The notes: generated from the sequence alone by a model not told the origin. 64,000 nt of DNA from CAWFZT01 sp963820415 (GCA_963820415.1 CAWFZT010000011.1:213134-277133), one strand, 5' to 3'; shown: positions 17,919-27,282, numbered from the stretch's first letter. Translations and numbers: made by a program.

Positions 17919-18944
17919 TTATTTTTTAAGCGTGCGGACGTAATTGATCACGTCCCAGCGCTCTTCAGGACTTAAATTTTCGGCAATGGGCGGCATGACG
18001 CCGAACCCCTGTGAGATCACCAAAAACAGCTCGTTGTCTGGCAGGCTTTGCACGGCGCTGCTGGTCAGATTGAACGGTTTCGGATTGAAGAAGGCCCCGA
18101 CCGCCCCATTGCCCGTCCCGCCGGCCCCGTGACACATGATGCAGTTGATGCCAAACAGGGTCTTGCCGCGCTGCAACGAATTGGGGCTGGAAGGCACCGG
18201 CAGGCTGGCAGGTTCTCCGGCGATCAAAGCCGGCCCCTGCACCGGCACAGACTCCACCGGGGCAGCCAGGCGGGGGCCCTGCTCGAACCCGTAAGAAAAC
18301 TGTTCGTTCATATTGGTGGGGAAATCGATGTGGAGGACATCGTAAAAGAACAGCAGCGTGATGACAGCTCCGATAGTCAGTACCGCCAGCCCACCGCCCC
18401 AGAAACGCCTGAAATTGAGGTCGATGGCAGGCGCCAGGGCCTGCCGCTTCACTCCCACCGTCCCGGAATCCTGGAAGGCCTGCTCCACCTGGTTAGCCAA
18501 TTTATTGTCCAGGGTAACCTGCACGCCGATGTAGCCTTCGGTGATGCGCGGGTCGTAAGGTTGGGCTTTGAAGACCGGCATACCGCTCAAGACCAGCATA
18601 CTGGTGAAGGCCGCCCACATCATGCCCAGCATGATCACTTCAAAGAAAACGATCAGCGAAGGCGGGATAGGAATGAGTGGCTGCCCACCCTGAAACAGCG
18701 GGTAGAGCAGGAAGATTCCAACGGTCAGAAAAGCAGCCAACAACATGCCCAGTAGGGCGCCGCCCAGCGACGCCAGGCCTACCTTGCCATGGTAATGCGG
18801 GCGCCCGAGCATTTCCGGCTTGTAAGGCGAGCCTGACAGGACCAGGATCTTCTCGTCGTCAACGCCCTGTTTGTGCAACCGGTCGATGGCGTCGGCGGCA
18901 GCCTCTAAATTATTGAATAAGCCAAGCAAGTGTATGTCTGCCAT
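17919..18944 (-). CDS. actDE: Fused ActD-ActE subunit of alternative complex III
   Basis: Protein of 341 residues. The N-terminal part (about 1-185) is a DUF3341/ActD-type membrane subunit, with a cytosolic GLFNNLEAAADAIDRLHKQG fold and two membrane spans (LASLGGALLGMLLAAFLTVG and VFFEVIMLGMMWAAF). The C-terminal part (about 190-341) has another membrane span and a monohaem cytochrome c of ActE type with CIMCH, downstream GVMPPIAENL as Met ligand region, and WDVINYVRTLKK. In Chloroflexus and Rhodothermus these are separate genes, so a fusion is notable. There is no in-frame break at the joint. Order and tight spacing (10 bp from ActC) support membership in the complex. Confidence 0.85.
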   Translation of the reverse strand: MADIHLLGLFNNLEAAADAIDRLHKQGVDDEKILVLSGSPYKPEMLGRPHYHGKVGLASLGGALLGMLLAAFLTVGIFLLYPLFQGGQPLIPIPPSLIVFFEVIMLGMMWAAFTSMLVLSGMPVFKAQPYDPRITEGYIGVQVTLDNKLANQVEQAFQDSGTVGVKRQALAPAIDLNFRRFWGGGLAVLTIGAVITLLFFYDVLHIDFPTNMNEQFSYGFEQGPRLAAPVESVPVQGPALIAGEPASLPVPSSPNSLQRGKTLFGINCIMCHGAGGTGNGAVGAFFNPKPFNLTSSAVQSLPDNELFLVISQGFGVMPPIAENLSPEERWDVINYVRTLKK

Positions 18945-18953
18945 TTTTCCCTC

Positions 18954-20433
18954 TTATTCCGCCGATTTAAGATGGAGCAAATAGCGGCCCACCTTGCGCA
19001 GGCCATGCAGCGCCTGGCCTTCGTACACTTCCCAGAGCGGGATGATGGGGAAGATACGGGTGAAGATAATGTAGGTTAGGATCAGGAAACAAAAAGTGCC
19101 AATGGTGATCATTGTCTCCGGAGCCTGCAAGGTGTACACGCCCCAGCTAAAGGGCAACTCGTTACGCGCCAGGCTGAGCGGTACGATGATGACACGTTCA
19201 AGGTACATGCCCACCTGCACCAGCACGGCCACGATGAAAAGCGCTGGCAGCGAGGTGCGGATCTTCTTCGACCACAATGTCAGGGCGGGAATGAGCGCAT
19301 TGCAGATAAGCATCGTATACCAGAAAGGCGCGTAAGCCCCGTACTGGAACAGTTGGTAAAGCGTCTTGTCCACCGGGGCCTGCGCGAACCAGGGCGCCAT
19401 GTAATCATTGAAGTAGAAGTAATCCCAGGTGAGCGACAGCACCAACATAAACATGGCCATGCCATTGAAATGCTCCGGGCGCAGGAAAAACTTGAGGTTC
19501 ATCGTCTGTCGCAGGACGATCAGGGCAATGATCACCGCCCCGGTGCCGGAGAACAGCGCCCCGACCACAAAGTAGGGGCCGAAGATGGTGCTGTGCCAGC
19601 CAGCCTGCAGCGCCATAGAGAAGTCCCACGACACGATGGTGTGCACCGAGAACATGACCGGGATGATGCCGTAGCTGAACACGTTCTGGGTGGTCGCGTG
19701 GTGGGCCCATTCTTTCTCAGTGCCCCGCCAGCCCAGGGCAAAGATGCGGTAGAACGCCTGCCAGCGTCCAGTGGTATGGTCGCGCATCATGGCGATGTCG
19801 GGGATCAGGCTGATGTAGGCAAAGAGGATACTGCAAGAAAAGTAGGTCAGGATGGCGGTCGGGTCCCACAGCAGAGGCGAGTGGTAGCTGGGCCACAACT
19901 GGCGCTGGTTGGGGTAAGGCAGCAGCCAGTAGAACTTCCACACCCGCCCCAGGTGGATCAGCGGGTATACAGCGGCCATGGAAAGGGCGAACACGGTCAC
20001 CGTTTCGGCCGCCCGGCTGATGGGGCGCCGCCATTCGAACTTGAGCACGCGCAGGGCGGCGGAAATAAACGTCCCGGCATGGCCGATGCCGATCAAATAG
20101 ACGAAGTTGACGATGTAGACCGCCCACATGACCGGGCGGCCAATGCCCGTCGACGCCTAAGCCGTTGATGACCTGGTAAAGCCATGTGCCCCACCACATT
20201 AATACCCCGCCGGCCAGGATGACACACAAAACCCAGAAGCGCCGGCTCTGGTGGCGCATGGGGTCCATCATGTAGCGGTTTACGTCCGCCGGCGCACGCA
20301 CGTCCAGTAGCAGGTTGTCTTTGCGGGCCTCGGTTTCCTGCTTGGCCAGCTCTTTATCTTCAGGGAGAGGTTGTTCCCAATATGGCAATCCCCGTTGTGT
20401 GGGGGAAGGCCGGCTTGCATTTTCTTCAGGCAT
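18954..20433 (-). CDS. actC: ActC, NrfD/PsrC-like quinol-binding membrane subunit, one frameshift
   Basis: Polytopic subunit of about 493 residues in which quinol oxidation is expected. The N-terminal frame from 20433 holds a cytosolic segment and first membrane span (FWVLCVILAGGVLMWWGTWL, YQVINGLG). A one-base indel near 20145-20155 moves to the frame GIGRPVMWAVYIVNFVYLIG, after which about nine spans follow (TVFALSMAAVYPLIHLGRVW, AIFWYTMLICN-type motifs, final LILTYIIFTRIFPIIPLWE). The start overlaps the ActB2 stop by eight bases. Residues near the N terminus, PSPTQRGLP, are encoded by a copy of the 24-bp hairpin unit. The frameshift is more likely a sequencing indel than decay because all other act genes are well kept. 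Confidence 0.82.
20386..20409. repeat. 24-bp CCCC/GGGG hairpin unit inside actC
   Basis: CAATCCCCGTTGTGTGGGGG followed by AAGG matches the unit at 54795-54865 and encodes PSPTQRGLP on the minus strand. This is a second case of the unit lying in frame in a coding sequence. Confidence 0.6.
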
Positions 20434-21139
20434 GGGATGGGCCTCCTTTCAAATAATAAATCGCCGGGTCGGTGCCCAGGTTTTCCAGCAGGCGGAAGCT
20501 GCGCAGGTCCTGTTCCTTCAGCACGGCAGCCACCTGGCTGTTGGGATCGTTCAAATCACCGAATACCAGGGCGCCGGGCGGGCAAGTCTGCACACAGGCC
20601 GGGATAACGTCCCCATCTTTCAACGCAACCCCTTGCGCCAGGGCGTCTTCCTCGGCCCGGCGGATGCGCTGCACACAGAAATTGCATTTCTCCATTATGC
20701 CGGCGGTGCGCACGGTCACGTCCGGGTTGAGCTGGTTGGTGAAGCTGTCCTCGAAGTTCGGGTTGAAGAAATTGAAGAAGCGCACCTTGTAAGGATCGTT
20801 GTTCTGGCAGTAGCGCGTGCCAACGCAGCGGTTGTAGGTTTGCAGGTTCAGGTTTTCGGTCGGGCTGTGGTTGGTGGCATACACCGGGCAGACCGGCTCG
20901 CACGGGGCGTTGCCGCACTGCTGGCACTGCACCGGCAGGAAGCGGGCCTGCACATCCGGGTAAGCGCCCGCCCAGTAGCGCTCGATGCGGATCCAATGCA
21001 TGGCGCGCAGGCGGGTGATCTCACGTTCGGTCTGGACAGGCACATTGTTTTCAGCATGGCAGGCCACCACGCAGGCGCCGCAACCGGTGCACCTGTCCAG
21101 GTCAATGATCATGGTCCATTTATGTACTGGTAATGCCAT
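20426..21139 (-). CDS. actB2: ActB2, iron-sulfur subunit of alternative complex III
   Basis: Ferredoxin-type subunit of 237 residues, homologous to the DmsB/NrfC family. Cysteine motifs in order are CTGCGACVVAC (about residue 18), CQQCGNAPCEPVCPV (about 75), CNFCVQRIRR (about 150) and CVQTCPPGALVFGD (about 185), so three to four Fe-S clusters are expected. In Chloroflexus the domain is fused to the molybdopterin-like part as ActB; here it is separate. It starts 14 bp after the ActB1 stop and ends overlapping the ActC start, as in a translationally coupled operon. It passes electrons from the membrane quinol site toward the haem subunits. Confidence 0.9.
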   Translation of the reverse strand: MALPVHKWTMIIDLDRCTGCGACVVACHAENNVPVQTEREITRLRAMHWIRIERYWAGAYPDVQARFLPVQCQQCGNAPCEPVCPVYATNHSPTENLNLQTYNRCVGTRYCQNNDPYKVRFFNFFNPNFEDSFTNQLNPDVTVRTAGIMEKCNFCVQRIRRAEEDALAQGVALKDGDVIPACVQTCPPGALVFGDLNDPNSQVAAVLKEQDLRSFRLLENLGTDPAIYYLKGGPSHA

Positions 21140-21153
21140 CTGTCACCCTCCTT

Positions 21154-23367
21154 CTATCCGCCGGGAAAGGCCTGGTTGGGAAAGCCTTCCTCAACGCCCG
21201 GCTTCCACTCGAAAATGGCCAGCTTGACCTTTCTGCCCATGCTGGTAACGTTGACCCGCACGCTCGCCCAGGCCGGCTGGGCCCCCACCAACAGAAGCGG
21301 ATTGCTGCCGTGCTGGCTGGCGTAGCGCCCATAATCAAAATGGCCCTGCCCGGTAGCAATCGCCACCGTGTCCGGGCGCATGGCCGGGTAGGTATAAATA
21401 TAGCCCTCGATCTCCCCGTAGGGCGAGGCCACCCTGACCACCTCACCGTCCACCACACCGATCCTCTGGGCAGTGGCCGGGTTGATTTCTACCAGCGTTT
21501 GCCACGAACCGGTGGTGAGGGGGTCGGGCGAGGCCTGCAGCCAGGGCAGGTTGGCGCCGCGTCCATCCGAAAGCAGGCTGGAGACGTACAGGTGCAGGAA
21601 GAAAGGATACTGCCCGGCGTCGCCCTGGAATTGGGGAGCGGCGATCTGGAGAGGCTGCGGTTTGGGCGTTCCCCCGGCCGGGGCGGCTTGCATGGCAGGC
21701 GCGGCAGCCGGCCACCAGCCGCCGTGCTGCAAGTAGCGCTCCCACACCACCCCATTTTCGCCGGTGACGGCTCCTGCAGGAAGGCCGCCGATAACCTCTT
21801 TCAAAAACGCCACCTCATCCGTCCAGGGCAGGACCGCCGCGGCAGCCGGGATGCCCTTGGCGACGATGAGCAGTACGTCGGCCGCCGAGCGGGCGTCGAA
21901 CAGCGGCGTAACCACCGGCTGCTGGCTGCTCACAACCGGCAGGTCGAAGGCCGGGCTGAGCACGTCGTAGCCCCAACTTTCCAGGTAGGTGCGGTCGGGC
22001 AAGATCAGATCGGCCTGAGCGGCCGTTTCATCCACAATTGGAGCAAACGAAATGACGTAGGGCACTTTGGCCAGCGCCTCAGCTAAGCCAGCCTGGAGGG
22101 ACAGCTCGTAGACGGGGTTAGAGCCCACCACCAGGAGCACCTTGATCACCCCGGCTTTCATCTTGCCCAGAAGGGCGAGCATATCAGTGAAAGAGGACGG
22201 CTGCGGCTTTACCACCGCTTTGGAAAGCTGCGCCTCAGCGGAGAGCGACATACCTCCAGTCCCTCCAGGCGCCATGCCAACGATGAAATTAAACGCCTGC
22301 ACCGCCGTTAGCGAGGCATTGTCGTCTGATAGACCGCTGAGCTCACCCCCCGGGATAGCGAGCGGGCGCTCGGCCTCGGCAAAAATCTTTGCCAGGTGCA
22401 GCAGCTCGGTCGGGCTGATGCCGGTAGCAACAGCGGCTTTGGCCAGATCCACCGGACCAGCGAACAGTTTCGCCCGTTCGACCCGTTGGGGGTCCGGTGA
22501 AGCAAAGGACTGGCTGGCGATCAGGCTGATGATAGCCTGGGCGACCAGTCCCTCCATGCCCGGTTGGACGGGCAACCACAGGTCGGCTTTGGCTCCGGTC
22601 AGCGATTGGTGCGGTTCAAGCTGCACCAGGTAGCCACGCTGCCCCAGCCTGCCGCTGCGGAATTTACCATATTCGATGCCGTAGCGCACCTGCGAAAGAC
22701 CGGGGCCCAGCAGGTCAGCCCCGAAGGAAATGACAATATCGGCGTTACCCAGGTCGTAGGTGGGCAGGGCGGCTTTGCCAAACAAAGCCATATCTACATC
22801 CTTCAGGGCGGTATAGCCGTTCATGCTCACCAGCGGGTCATAGATCACGGGCGCGCTGGCGCCAATGGCGCCGGTAAGGCGCCCAAGGATGTCGTAAAGG
22901 TGGCCCGACATGCTCGACCCACCCAGCACAGCCACCTGGCCGCCGGCGTCCTGGAGCTTTGCAAAGAGGGTATTGATGCCCTCTTCCCAGGCGATAGCCC
23001 TGAACTGGTGACTGCCCCGGCTGGCCTGTACCACCGGCGCATTCAGGCGGTCAGGGTTATACAATAACTGCAAGCCAGCCTGCCCACGGGCGCACAGCTT
23101 GCCCTGGTTAAGCGGGTGCTCCGGGTTGCCCTCGATCTTGAGCGCCCGCCCGTTCATGATGCGCACAATAATACCGCACCCCGCCGGGCACATGCGGCAG
23201 GTGCTGGCGTACCAGGTAGCTACGCCTGCCAGTTGCTCTTCCGGCGGGCGCACGTAAGGCTCTAACGTCACCCAGCGCCGCGGGTTGGCGCACCCAGCCA
23301 GGATGGTCGCCCCAGCGCCGAGCGTGGCGATTTTCAGGAAATTTCGTCGCGTGATCTTAGGTGGCAT
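21154..23367 (-). CDS. actB1: ActB1, molybdopterin-oxidoreductase-like subunit of alternative complex III
   Basis: Large extracytoplasmic subunit of 737 residues. A twin-arginine signal (TRRNFLKIATLGAGATILAGC) also carries a lipobox Cys. Next comes an N-terminal cluster motif CRMCPAGC with a distant LCARGQ Cys, then the three-domain fold of molybdopterin oxidoreductases (EGNPEHPLNQGKLC, VVGSNPVYEL, and a C-terminal barrel ending GGEVVRV-like). In known ACIII this subunit has lost the molybdenum cofactor; whether that is so here cannot be read directly. The start is eight bases after the ActA stop. The gene is intact and of normal length for a separate ActB1. Confidence 0.9.
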   Translation of the reverse strand: MPPKITRRNFLKIATLGAGATILAGCANPRRWVTLEPYVRPPEEQLAGVATWYASTCRMCPAGCGIIVRIMNGRALKIEGNPEHPLNQGKLCARGQAGLQLLYNPDRLNAPVVQASRGSHQFRAIAWEEGINTLFAKLQDAGGQVAVLGGSSMSGHLYDILGRLTGAIGASAPVIYDPLVSMNGYTALKDVDMALFGKAALPTYDLGNADIVISFGADLLGPGLSQVRYGIEYGKFRSGRLGQRGYLVQLEPHQSLTGAKADLWLPVQPGMEGLVAQAIISLIASQSFASPDPQRVERAKLFAGPVDLAKAAVATGISPTELLHLAKIFAEAERPLAIPGGELSGLSDDNASLTAVQAFNFIVGMAPGGTGGMSLSAEAQLSKAVVKPQPSSFTDMLALLGKMKAGVIKVLLVVGSNPVYELSLQAGLAEALAKVPYVISFAPIVDETAAQADLILPDRTYLESWGYDVLSPAFDLPVVSSQQPVVTPLFDARSAADVLLIVAKGIPAAAAVLPWTDEVAFLKEVIGGLPAGAVTGENGVVWERYLQHGGWWPAAAPAMQAAPAGGTPKPQPLQIAAPQFQGDAGQYPFFLHLYVSSLLSDGRGANLPWLQASPDPLTTGSWQTLVEINPATAQRIGVVDGEVVRVASPYGEIEGYIYTYPAMRPDTVAIATGQGHFDYGRYASQHGSNPLLLVGAQPAWASVRVNVTSMGRKVKLAIFEWKPGVEEGFPNQAFPGG

Positions 23368-23375
23368 GCTCCCTC

Positions 23376-23907
23376 CTATCGGTGACAGATAACGCAGTCC
23401 ATCAGTTGGGAAGCGTTAGGCTGCTTCTCGTGGCAGTCCAGACACCAGCCCATGTTCATCCTGACCACCGGGTGAGCTACGGTCATATGAGCTACATCCC
23501 CGTGGCAGGCCTCGCAGTTCACGCCGCCGTTGACGTGCACTTCATGGCTGAAAAAGACGAAGCGGGGCATCACGTTGACTCGCACCCAGGGGATGGGCTG
23601 TTGGTTATCCCAGTATGCGGCAACTTCTTTGATCACCGGATTGGTAGGATCGACCACCTTATGGCAGCCCATGCACTTGGCCACGCTGGGCATGCCCGCC
23701 GCTGGGGATACCCGGGCGGTATTGTGGCAGTAAAGGCACTGGATGCCAAGCTGCCCCATCACCTGGTGGTTAAACGCAATGGGCTGCTGCTGGGGCAGCG
23801 CGTGCTTAAGTCACAAAGGAGAGGATTGCGGCGGCGGCCACAACCAGGATGACGACGATTACTACAATGATGCGCCGGCCGGCCGGCGAAACGGTCTTCA
23901 ATCTCAT
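23376..23907 (-). CDS. actA: ActA, pentahaem membrane cytochrome c of alternative complex III, one frameshift
   Basis: First gene of the act operon, about 177 residues after correction. The start at 23907 (AGAGG five bases upstream) gives MRLKTVSPAGRR and a membrane anchor of I/V/A residues (IIVVIVVILVVAAAAILSFV). A one-base indel near 23811 is needed to reach ALPQQQPIAFNHQVMGQLG. The rest has five haem motifs, CLYCH, CMGCH, CEACH, CLDCH and CVICH, with additional His residues (FFSHEVHV, AHMTVAHP) as distal ligands. The N-terminal anchor plus five hemes is the known ActA pattern. Confidence 0.85.
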
Positions 23908-23990
23908 AGGCACCTCTCCCTCTTTCAGTCAGTCCCCTGCAATAGGTCAACTATGGAAAATCAAGACCAAATGAGACGTATAACGTAATC

Positions 23991-24019
23991 ATTATAATAA
24001 ATTAAACTGGATGTGTCTA
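23991..24019 (-). promoter_or_regulatory. Promoter of the act operon
   Basis: On the minus strand TAGACA (24014-24019) is followed after 17 bp by TATAAT (23991-23996). The leader to the actA start would be about 77 nt. It is in the A/T-rich gap upstream of actA, and no other good promoter was seen between the act genes. Confidence 0.7.
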
Positions 24020-24076
24020 TCAATATAAAGGATGATTTATTCCTTGCCAACTGACAGTTTCGATACCATCGGAAGT

Positions 24077-24154
24077 AGTAGGGTGGGTCTCTTGACCCAC
24101 CTTGCCTGGTTTTCATGCGCCTGGAAAATGGTGGGTTCGGAAACCCACCCTACT
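24077..24154. repeat. 78-bp element with AGTAGGGTGGGT ends, copy 1
   Basis: Perfect 12-bp terminal inverted repeats AGTAGGGTGGGT and ACCCACCCTACT, with two internal hairpins (GGGTCTCTTGACCC and GGGTTCGGAAACCC). It is identical over all 78 bp to the copy at 24211-24288. It lies between the actA promoter and the MFS gene end. Confidence 0.9.
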
Positions 24155-24210
24155 TCTGATTGATATTACGCAGCACCACCCCATTGAAGGAAACATGTCC
24201 GTCCTTGCAA

Positions 24211-24288
24211 AGTAGGGTGGGTCTCTTGACCCACCTTGCCTGGTTTTCATGCGCCTGGAAAATGGTGGGTTCGGAAACCCACCCTACT
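24211..24288. repeat. 78-bp element with AGTAGGGTGGGT ends, copy 2
   Basis: Identical to copy 1 and in the same orientation, 56 bp away. It ends one base from the stop codon of the MFS gene, so it would form the 3' end hairpin of that transcript. Confidence 0.9.
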
Positions 24289-24289
24289 G

Positions 24290-25849
24290 TCAGTCAACCG
24301 GTTGAATGCCTGGTTTGATCAAGACTGCCGTGCAAAGGGCGCTGGCCCAGGCCAAACCGGCGCAGATGAACATCACCAGCCGGAACGTATCTACAAAAGA
24401 GGCCTTGATGGCGGTGGTGACCGCTTCCCTGGCCCCAGCGCCGATCCCATCGGGGGCGGCAGCCGCCCCCAGTTTGCTCGCCTGCGCCATCATGGCGGCG
24501 TGAACGGATTGTGACAGAGACAGGGCGGCCGTCTGCCCGTCGAGCGTGGCGGCAAAAGTGAACAGGGCAATCGAACCAACCATAGCAATCGCCAGCACGC
24601 CGGCAGTACGCGAAACGGCGTTGTTGATGCCCGAAGCCACCCCAGAATAATGCGTTTCTACCGAGGTCATCACTGAAGTGCTCAAGGGCGCCACGGTAAA
24701 ACCCATCCCCACCCCGAAGAGGGCAACGCCCGGCATAAAGGTAGTCCAGTAGTGACCCGGGCCGCCGGTCAGCCCGGCAAAGGCCATGCAGAAGAAGCCC
24801 AGCCCGGCCAGGCTGGGGCCGAGGATTAGCGGTAAGCGCGGCCCGCGCTTATCCACCAGACTGCCCGCCCAGCGCGACAGCACCGTCAACAGCAGGACGA
24901 AGGGCAGGGTTGCCAGGCCGGCCTGGGTTTTGCTGTAGCCCTGCACCTGCACCAGGTTGAGCGAGAGAAAGAAAAAGCCAACATTCAAACCGCCATATAG
25001 GAAGAGGGTCAGCAAGTTAGTCCCGCTGAAAGTGGACGATTTGAACAATTTCAGCGGCAGCATGGGGTTTTTCAAGCGCGCTTCCACGATCACAAAAGCG
25101 ACCAGGCAGAGCACCCCCACCAGCAGGGTTCCCCACACCTGTGGGTCGCCAAAGCCTCTATCTGAGTCAGAAATGAACCCATAGGTCAAGCCTGCCAGCC
25201 CGATGGCCACCAACACGGCCCCCACTATATCGATAGGCCCGGCGGAACGTCTCTCATCGCGGCTTTCCGGGACTCTGTAGTACAGCACCAGCAGGGTCGC
25301 CACCGCCAGGGGCAGGTTGATCAGAAAAACGCCACGCCAGAAGCCGGCGTCGGAGAAGGCGCCCCCCAAGACCGGACCGATCACGGTCACCAGGGTAGTG
25401 ACCGCCGACCAGGTGCCGATGGCCCTCCCACGCCGTTCGGGAGCGACCAAGGCGGTGATGATCGACAGGCTGCCGGGGATCATCAGCGCCCCGCCGATGC
25501 CCTGTGCCAGGCGGAAGACGATCATCCAGCCCATCGTCGGGGCCAGGCCGCAGGCCAGCGAAGCCAGGCCGAACAAGCTGATGCCGGCCATGAACACTTT
25601 TTTCCGCCCCAGCCGGTCGCCCAGCGAGCCTCCGACCAGGATAAGGGCCGCCAGCATGAGCAAGTAGGCGTTGATGATCCATAGCAGCCCGGCGGCGCTA
25701 GCCTGCAAACTGGCCTGCAGGGCCGGCAGGGCCACGTTGAGAGCCGAGCCGTCGATAAAGGCCATGCTGGAGGCCAGGATGGCGGCGGTTATTATCCAGG
25801 GTTCGTTTGGATAGGCTTCTGGTTGGATTTCTTGTGTAGGGCGGTTCAT
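24290..25849 (-). CDS. MFS drug-efflux transporter, DHA2 (EmrB/QacA) family
   Basis: Inner-membrane proton-driven exporter of 519 residues with about 14 hydrophobic segments. The N-terminal span has the family motif SMAFIDGSALNVALPALQ (with the conserved acidic residue of DHA2 members), then WIINAYLLMLAALILVGGSL and GDRLGRKKVFMAG (motif A). The MIPGSLSIITALVAPERRGRAIGTW and GPVLGGAF (motif C) stretches are also clear. The last part, after AFTGLTGGPG, holds spans 11-14. Substrates cannot be inferred. It stands alone, without a regulator next to it; the stem-loop at 25865-25901 separates it from the upstream lipoprotein gene. Confidence 0.9.
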   Translation of the reverse strand: MNRPTQEIQPEAYPNEPWIITAAILASSMAFIDGSALNVALPALQASLQASAAGLLWIINAYLLMLAALILVGGSLGDRLGRKKVFMAGISLFGLASLACGLAPTMGWMIVFRLAQGIGGALMIPGSLSIITALVAPERRGRAIGTWSAVTTLVTVIGPVLGGAFSDAGFWRGVFLINLPLAVATLLVLYYRVPESRDERRSAGPIDIVGAVLVAIGLAGLTYGFISDSDRGFGDPQVWGTLLVGVLCLVAFVIVEARLKNPMLPLKLFKSSTFSGTNLLTLFLYGGLNVGFFFLSLNLVQVQGYSKTQAGLATLPFVLLLTVLSRWAGSLVDKRGPRLPLILGPSLAGLGFFCMAFAGLTGGPGHYWTTFMPGVALFGVGMGFTVAPLSTSVMTSVETHYSGVASGINNAVSRTAGVLAIAMVGSIALFTFAATLDGQTAALSLSQSVHAAMMAQASKLGAAAAPDGIGAGAREAVTTAIKASFVDTFRLVMFICAGLAWASALCTAVLIKPGIQPVD

Positions 25850-25864
25850 CGGGTTTTCGAAAAG

Positions 25865-25902
25865 AAAGCCTGGCGCTGTAACGCCTACGCCAGGCTTTTT
25901 TC
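25865..25902 (-). terminator. Rho-independent terminator of the COG4315 lipoprotein gene
   Basis: An 11-bp stem AAAGCCTGGCG / CGCCAGGCTTT with a 12-nt loop; read on the minus strand it is followed by CTTTCTTTTC. It is 31 bp past the lipoprotein stop at 25933. The opposite side also has a T-run, so it may work both ways. Confidence 0.75.
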
Positions 25903-25932
25903 AATATACTTTGGGGAATACTCTGAATAAAC

Positions 25933-26865
25933 TTAATAGCCAGAGCCACCACTGCTGGCCGGCTTGGTGGGAGGCACCACAAACCACACCCCGCCCACGC
26001 CCTGCCCGGTAACGTCGCCGGGTTTCACATCGCTGGCCCAGTAATACAGGGGCATTTCATTATAGGTAACCTGCTTGGTGCCGTCGGCACGGGTAATGAA
26101 ACCCAGCTTACCGGTGACACCAGGGCCGGCGACCAAATCGCCCGTGGCCGGCAAGCCGAGCGGAGGCCAGGCCGTCAGGCAGCCGCCGGAACAGTTGCTC
26201 ACGCCCGGGGTATCCTTGGTGAACATGTACAGGGTCATACCCTTGGCATCCACCAGGTAGTCACCTAGCTTAGGATCGTTCTTGACCATCACTGTGGCAG
26301 CAGCGGAAGCAGGGGCCGTTGTAGGAGCCGCAGTGGGTAGAGTAGTTGTAGCGGTGGGAGGCACCACGAACCATACGCCGCCCACGCCCTGCCCGGTGGT
26401 ATCACCAGGAGCCTTGTCTTTCGCCCAATAGTACAGCGGATAACCATTATATGTGACCTGCTTGGAGCCATCATCGACGCGGGTGATCACATCCAGTTTG
26501 CCAGCCACACCTGGGCCAGCGACCAAATCGCCCGCGGCAACCAGGGCAGGCCAGGCCTTCAGACAACCTCCGGAGCAGTTGGTCACGCCCGGGGTATCCT
26601 TGGTAAACAGATACAGGGTCATGCCCTTGGCATCCACCAGGTAGTCACCCAGCTTGGGATCGTTTTTCACCATCACTGTGGCGGCAGCAGCGGGAGCCAT
26701 GGTCGCACTCGGCTGCGGCATGGGAGTGCTGCTAGCCGCGGTGACGGAGAGTGCGGCAGCCGGAGTGGCTGTAGGCGCGGCGGTCGAGCACGCCGCCAAA
26801 ATCAGCGCCAGTATGGCGAAAAATGTGCTCAGGCCGGTCATTTTCGACAATTTAGACTGTTTCAT
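25933..26865 (-). CDS. Lipoprotein with two COG4315-type repeats
   Basis: Secreted lipoprotein of 310 residues. The start at 26865 is chosen because GGAG lies seven bases upstream; an open extension of 22 codons exists. The lipobox is LILAAC after MTGLSTFFAILAL. Two homologous units of about 105 residues follow, joined by a Thr/Ala/Pro linker. Each has VMVKNDPKLGDYLVDAKGMT, LYLFTKDTPGVTNCSGGCLK (or LYMF...SNCSGGCLT), a KQVTYNG or KQVTYNE strand and GQGVGGVWFVVPP. The pair of Cys residues in NCSGGC probably forms a disulfide. The family (secreted repeat of unknown function) is common in Actinobacteria and Chloroflexi; a heme- or copper-related role has been proposed for relatives but cannot be read here. 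Confidence 0.82.
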   Translation of the reverse strand: MKQSKLSKMTGLSTFFAILALILAACSTAAPTATPAAALSVTAASSTPMPQPSATMAPAAAATVMVKNDPKLGDYLVDAKGMTLYLFTKDTPGVTNCSGGCLKAWPALVAAGDLVAGPGVAGKLDVITRVDDGSKQVTYNGYPLYYWAKDKAPGDTTGQGVGGVWFVVPPTATTTLPTAAPTTAPASAAATVMVKNDPKLGDYLVDAKGMTLYMFTKDTPGVSNCSGGCLTAWPPLGLPATGDLVAGPGVTGKLGFITRADGTKQVTYNEMPLYYWASDVKPGDVTGQGVGGVWFVVPPTKPASSGGSGY

Positions 26866-26995
26866 TTCTTTCTCCATTTTTTTGTAGATAAGTAATTCTT
26901 CAAACTCATCAATAATTTTTTTGACTATCAATATATACGGATAAGCTGACTATTTGGATTTACATTATCCGATATTGTTTTTTATTACTTCGAAA

Positions 26996-27243
26996 TGTCA
27001 TTGCGAGTAAATCCACAGCGCCAACGCTTTCCTTCGATAAGAAACTGGATTGAAGTTTCTTAGTAGCGCGTTCTGACGCGAGCGACACCCTTGGTGCACA
27101 CCCCTCACCCCTTCGGGTGCGCTGCCGAGCGTCGGGTACTCCTACCCCTTCGGGTACGCCAAGGGCGTGAAGAGGTGCCCGCAGGGTCGAGCAATCTCAC
27201 CGTGATACAGAGATTGCTTCGCCGAAGACGGCTCGCAATGACA
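26996..27243. repeat. 248-bp element with TGTCATTGCGAG inverted ends
   Basis: Perfect 12-bp terminal inverted repeats, TGTCATTGCGAG and CTCGCAATGACA, enclose a GC-rich interior with further hairpins (CACCCCTTCGGGTGCG, TACCCCTTCGGGTA). It has no ORF of note and looks like a miniature inverted-repeat element. It accounts for most of the gap between the lipoprotein gene and the anti-sigma gene terminator. Confidence 0.75.
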
Positions 27244-27282
27244 GGCAAAGAAAGTTGCAATTGGACGCGGGCGGACCCGCCT

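Noticed and set aside
21154..23367. A molybdenum-dependent reductase such as DMSO or polysulfide reductase instead of ActB1
   Set aside because: The pentahaem ActA, ActB2, ActC, ActD and ActE neighbours define alternative complex III; isolated DMSO-type operons lack these.
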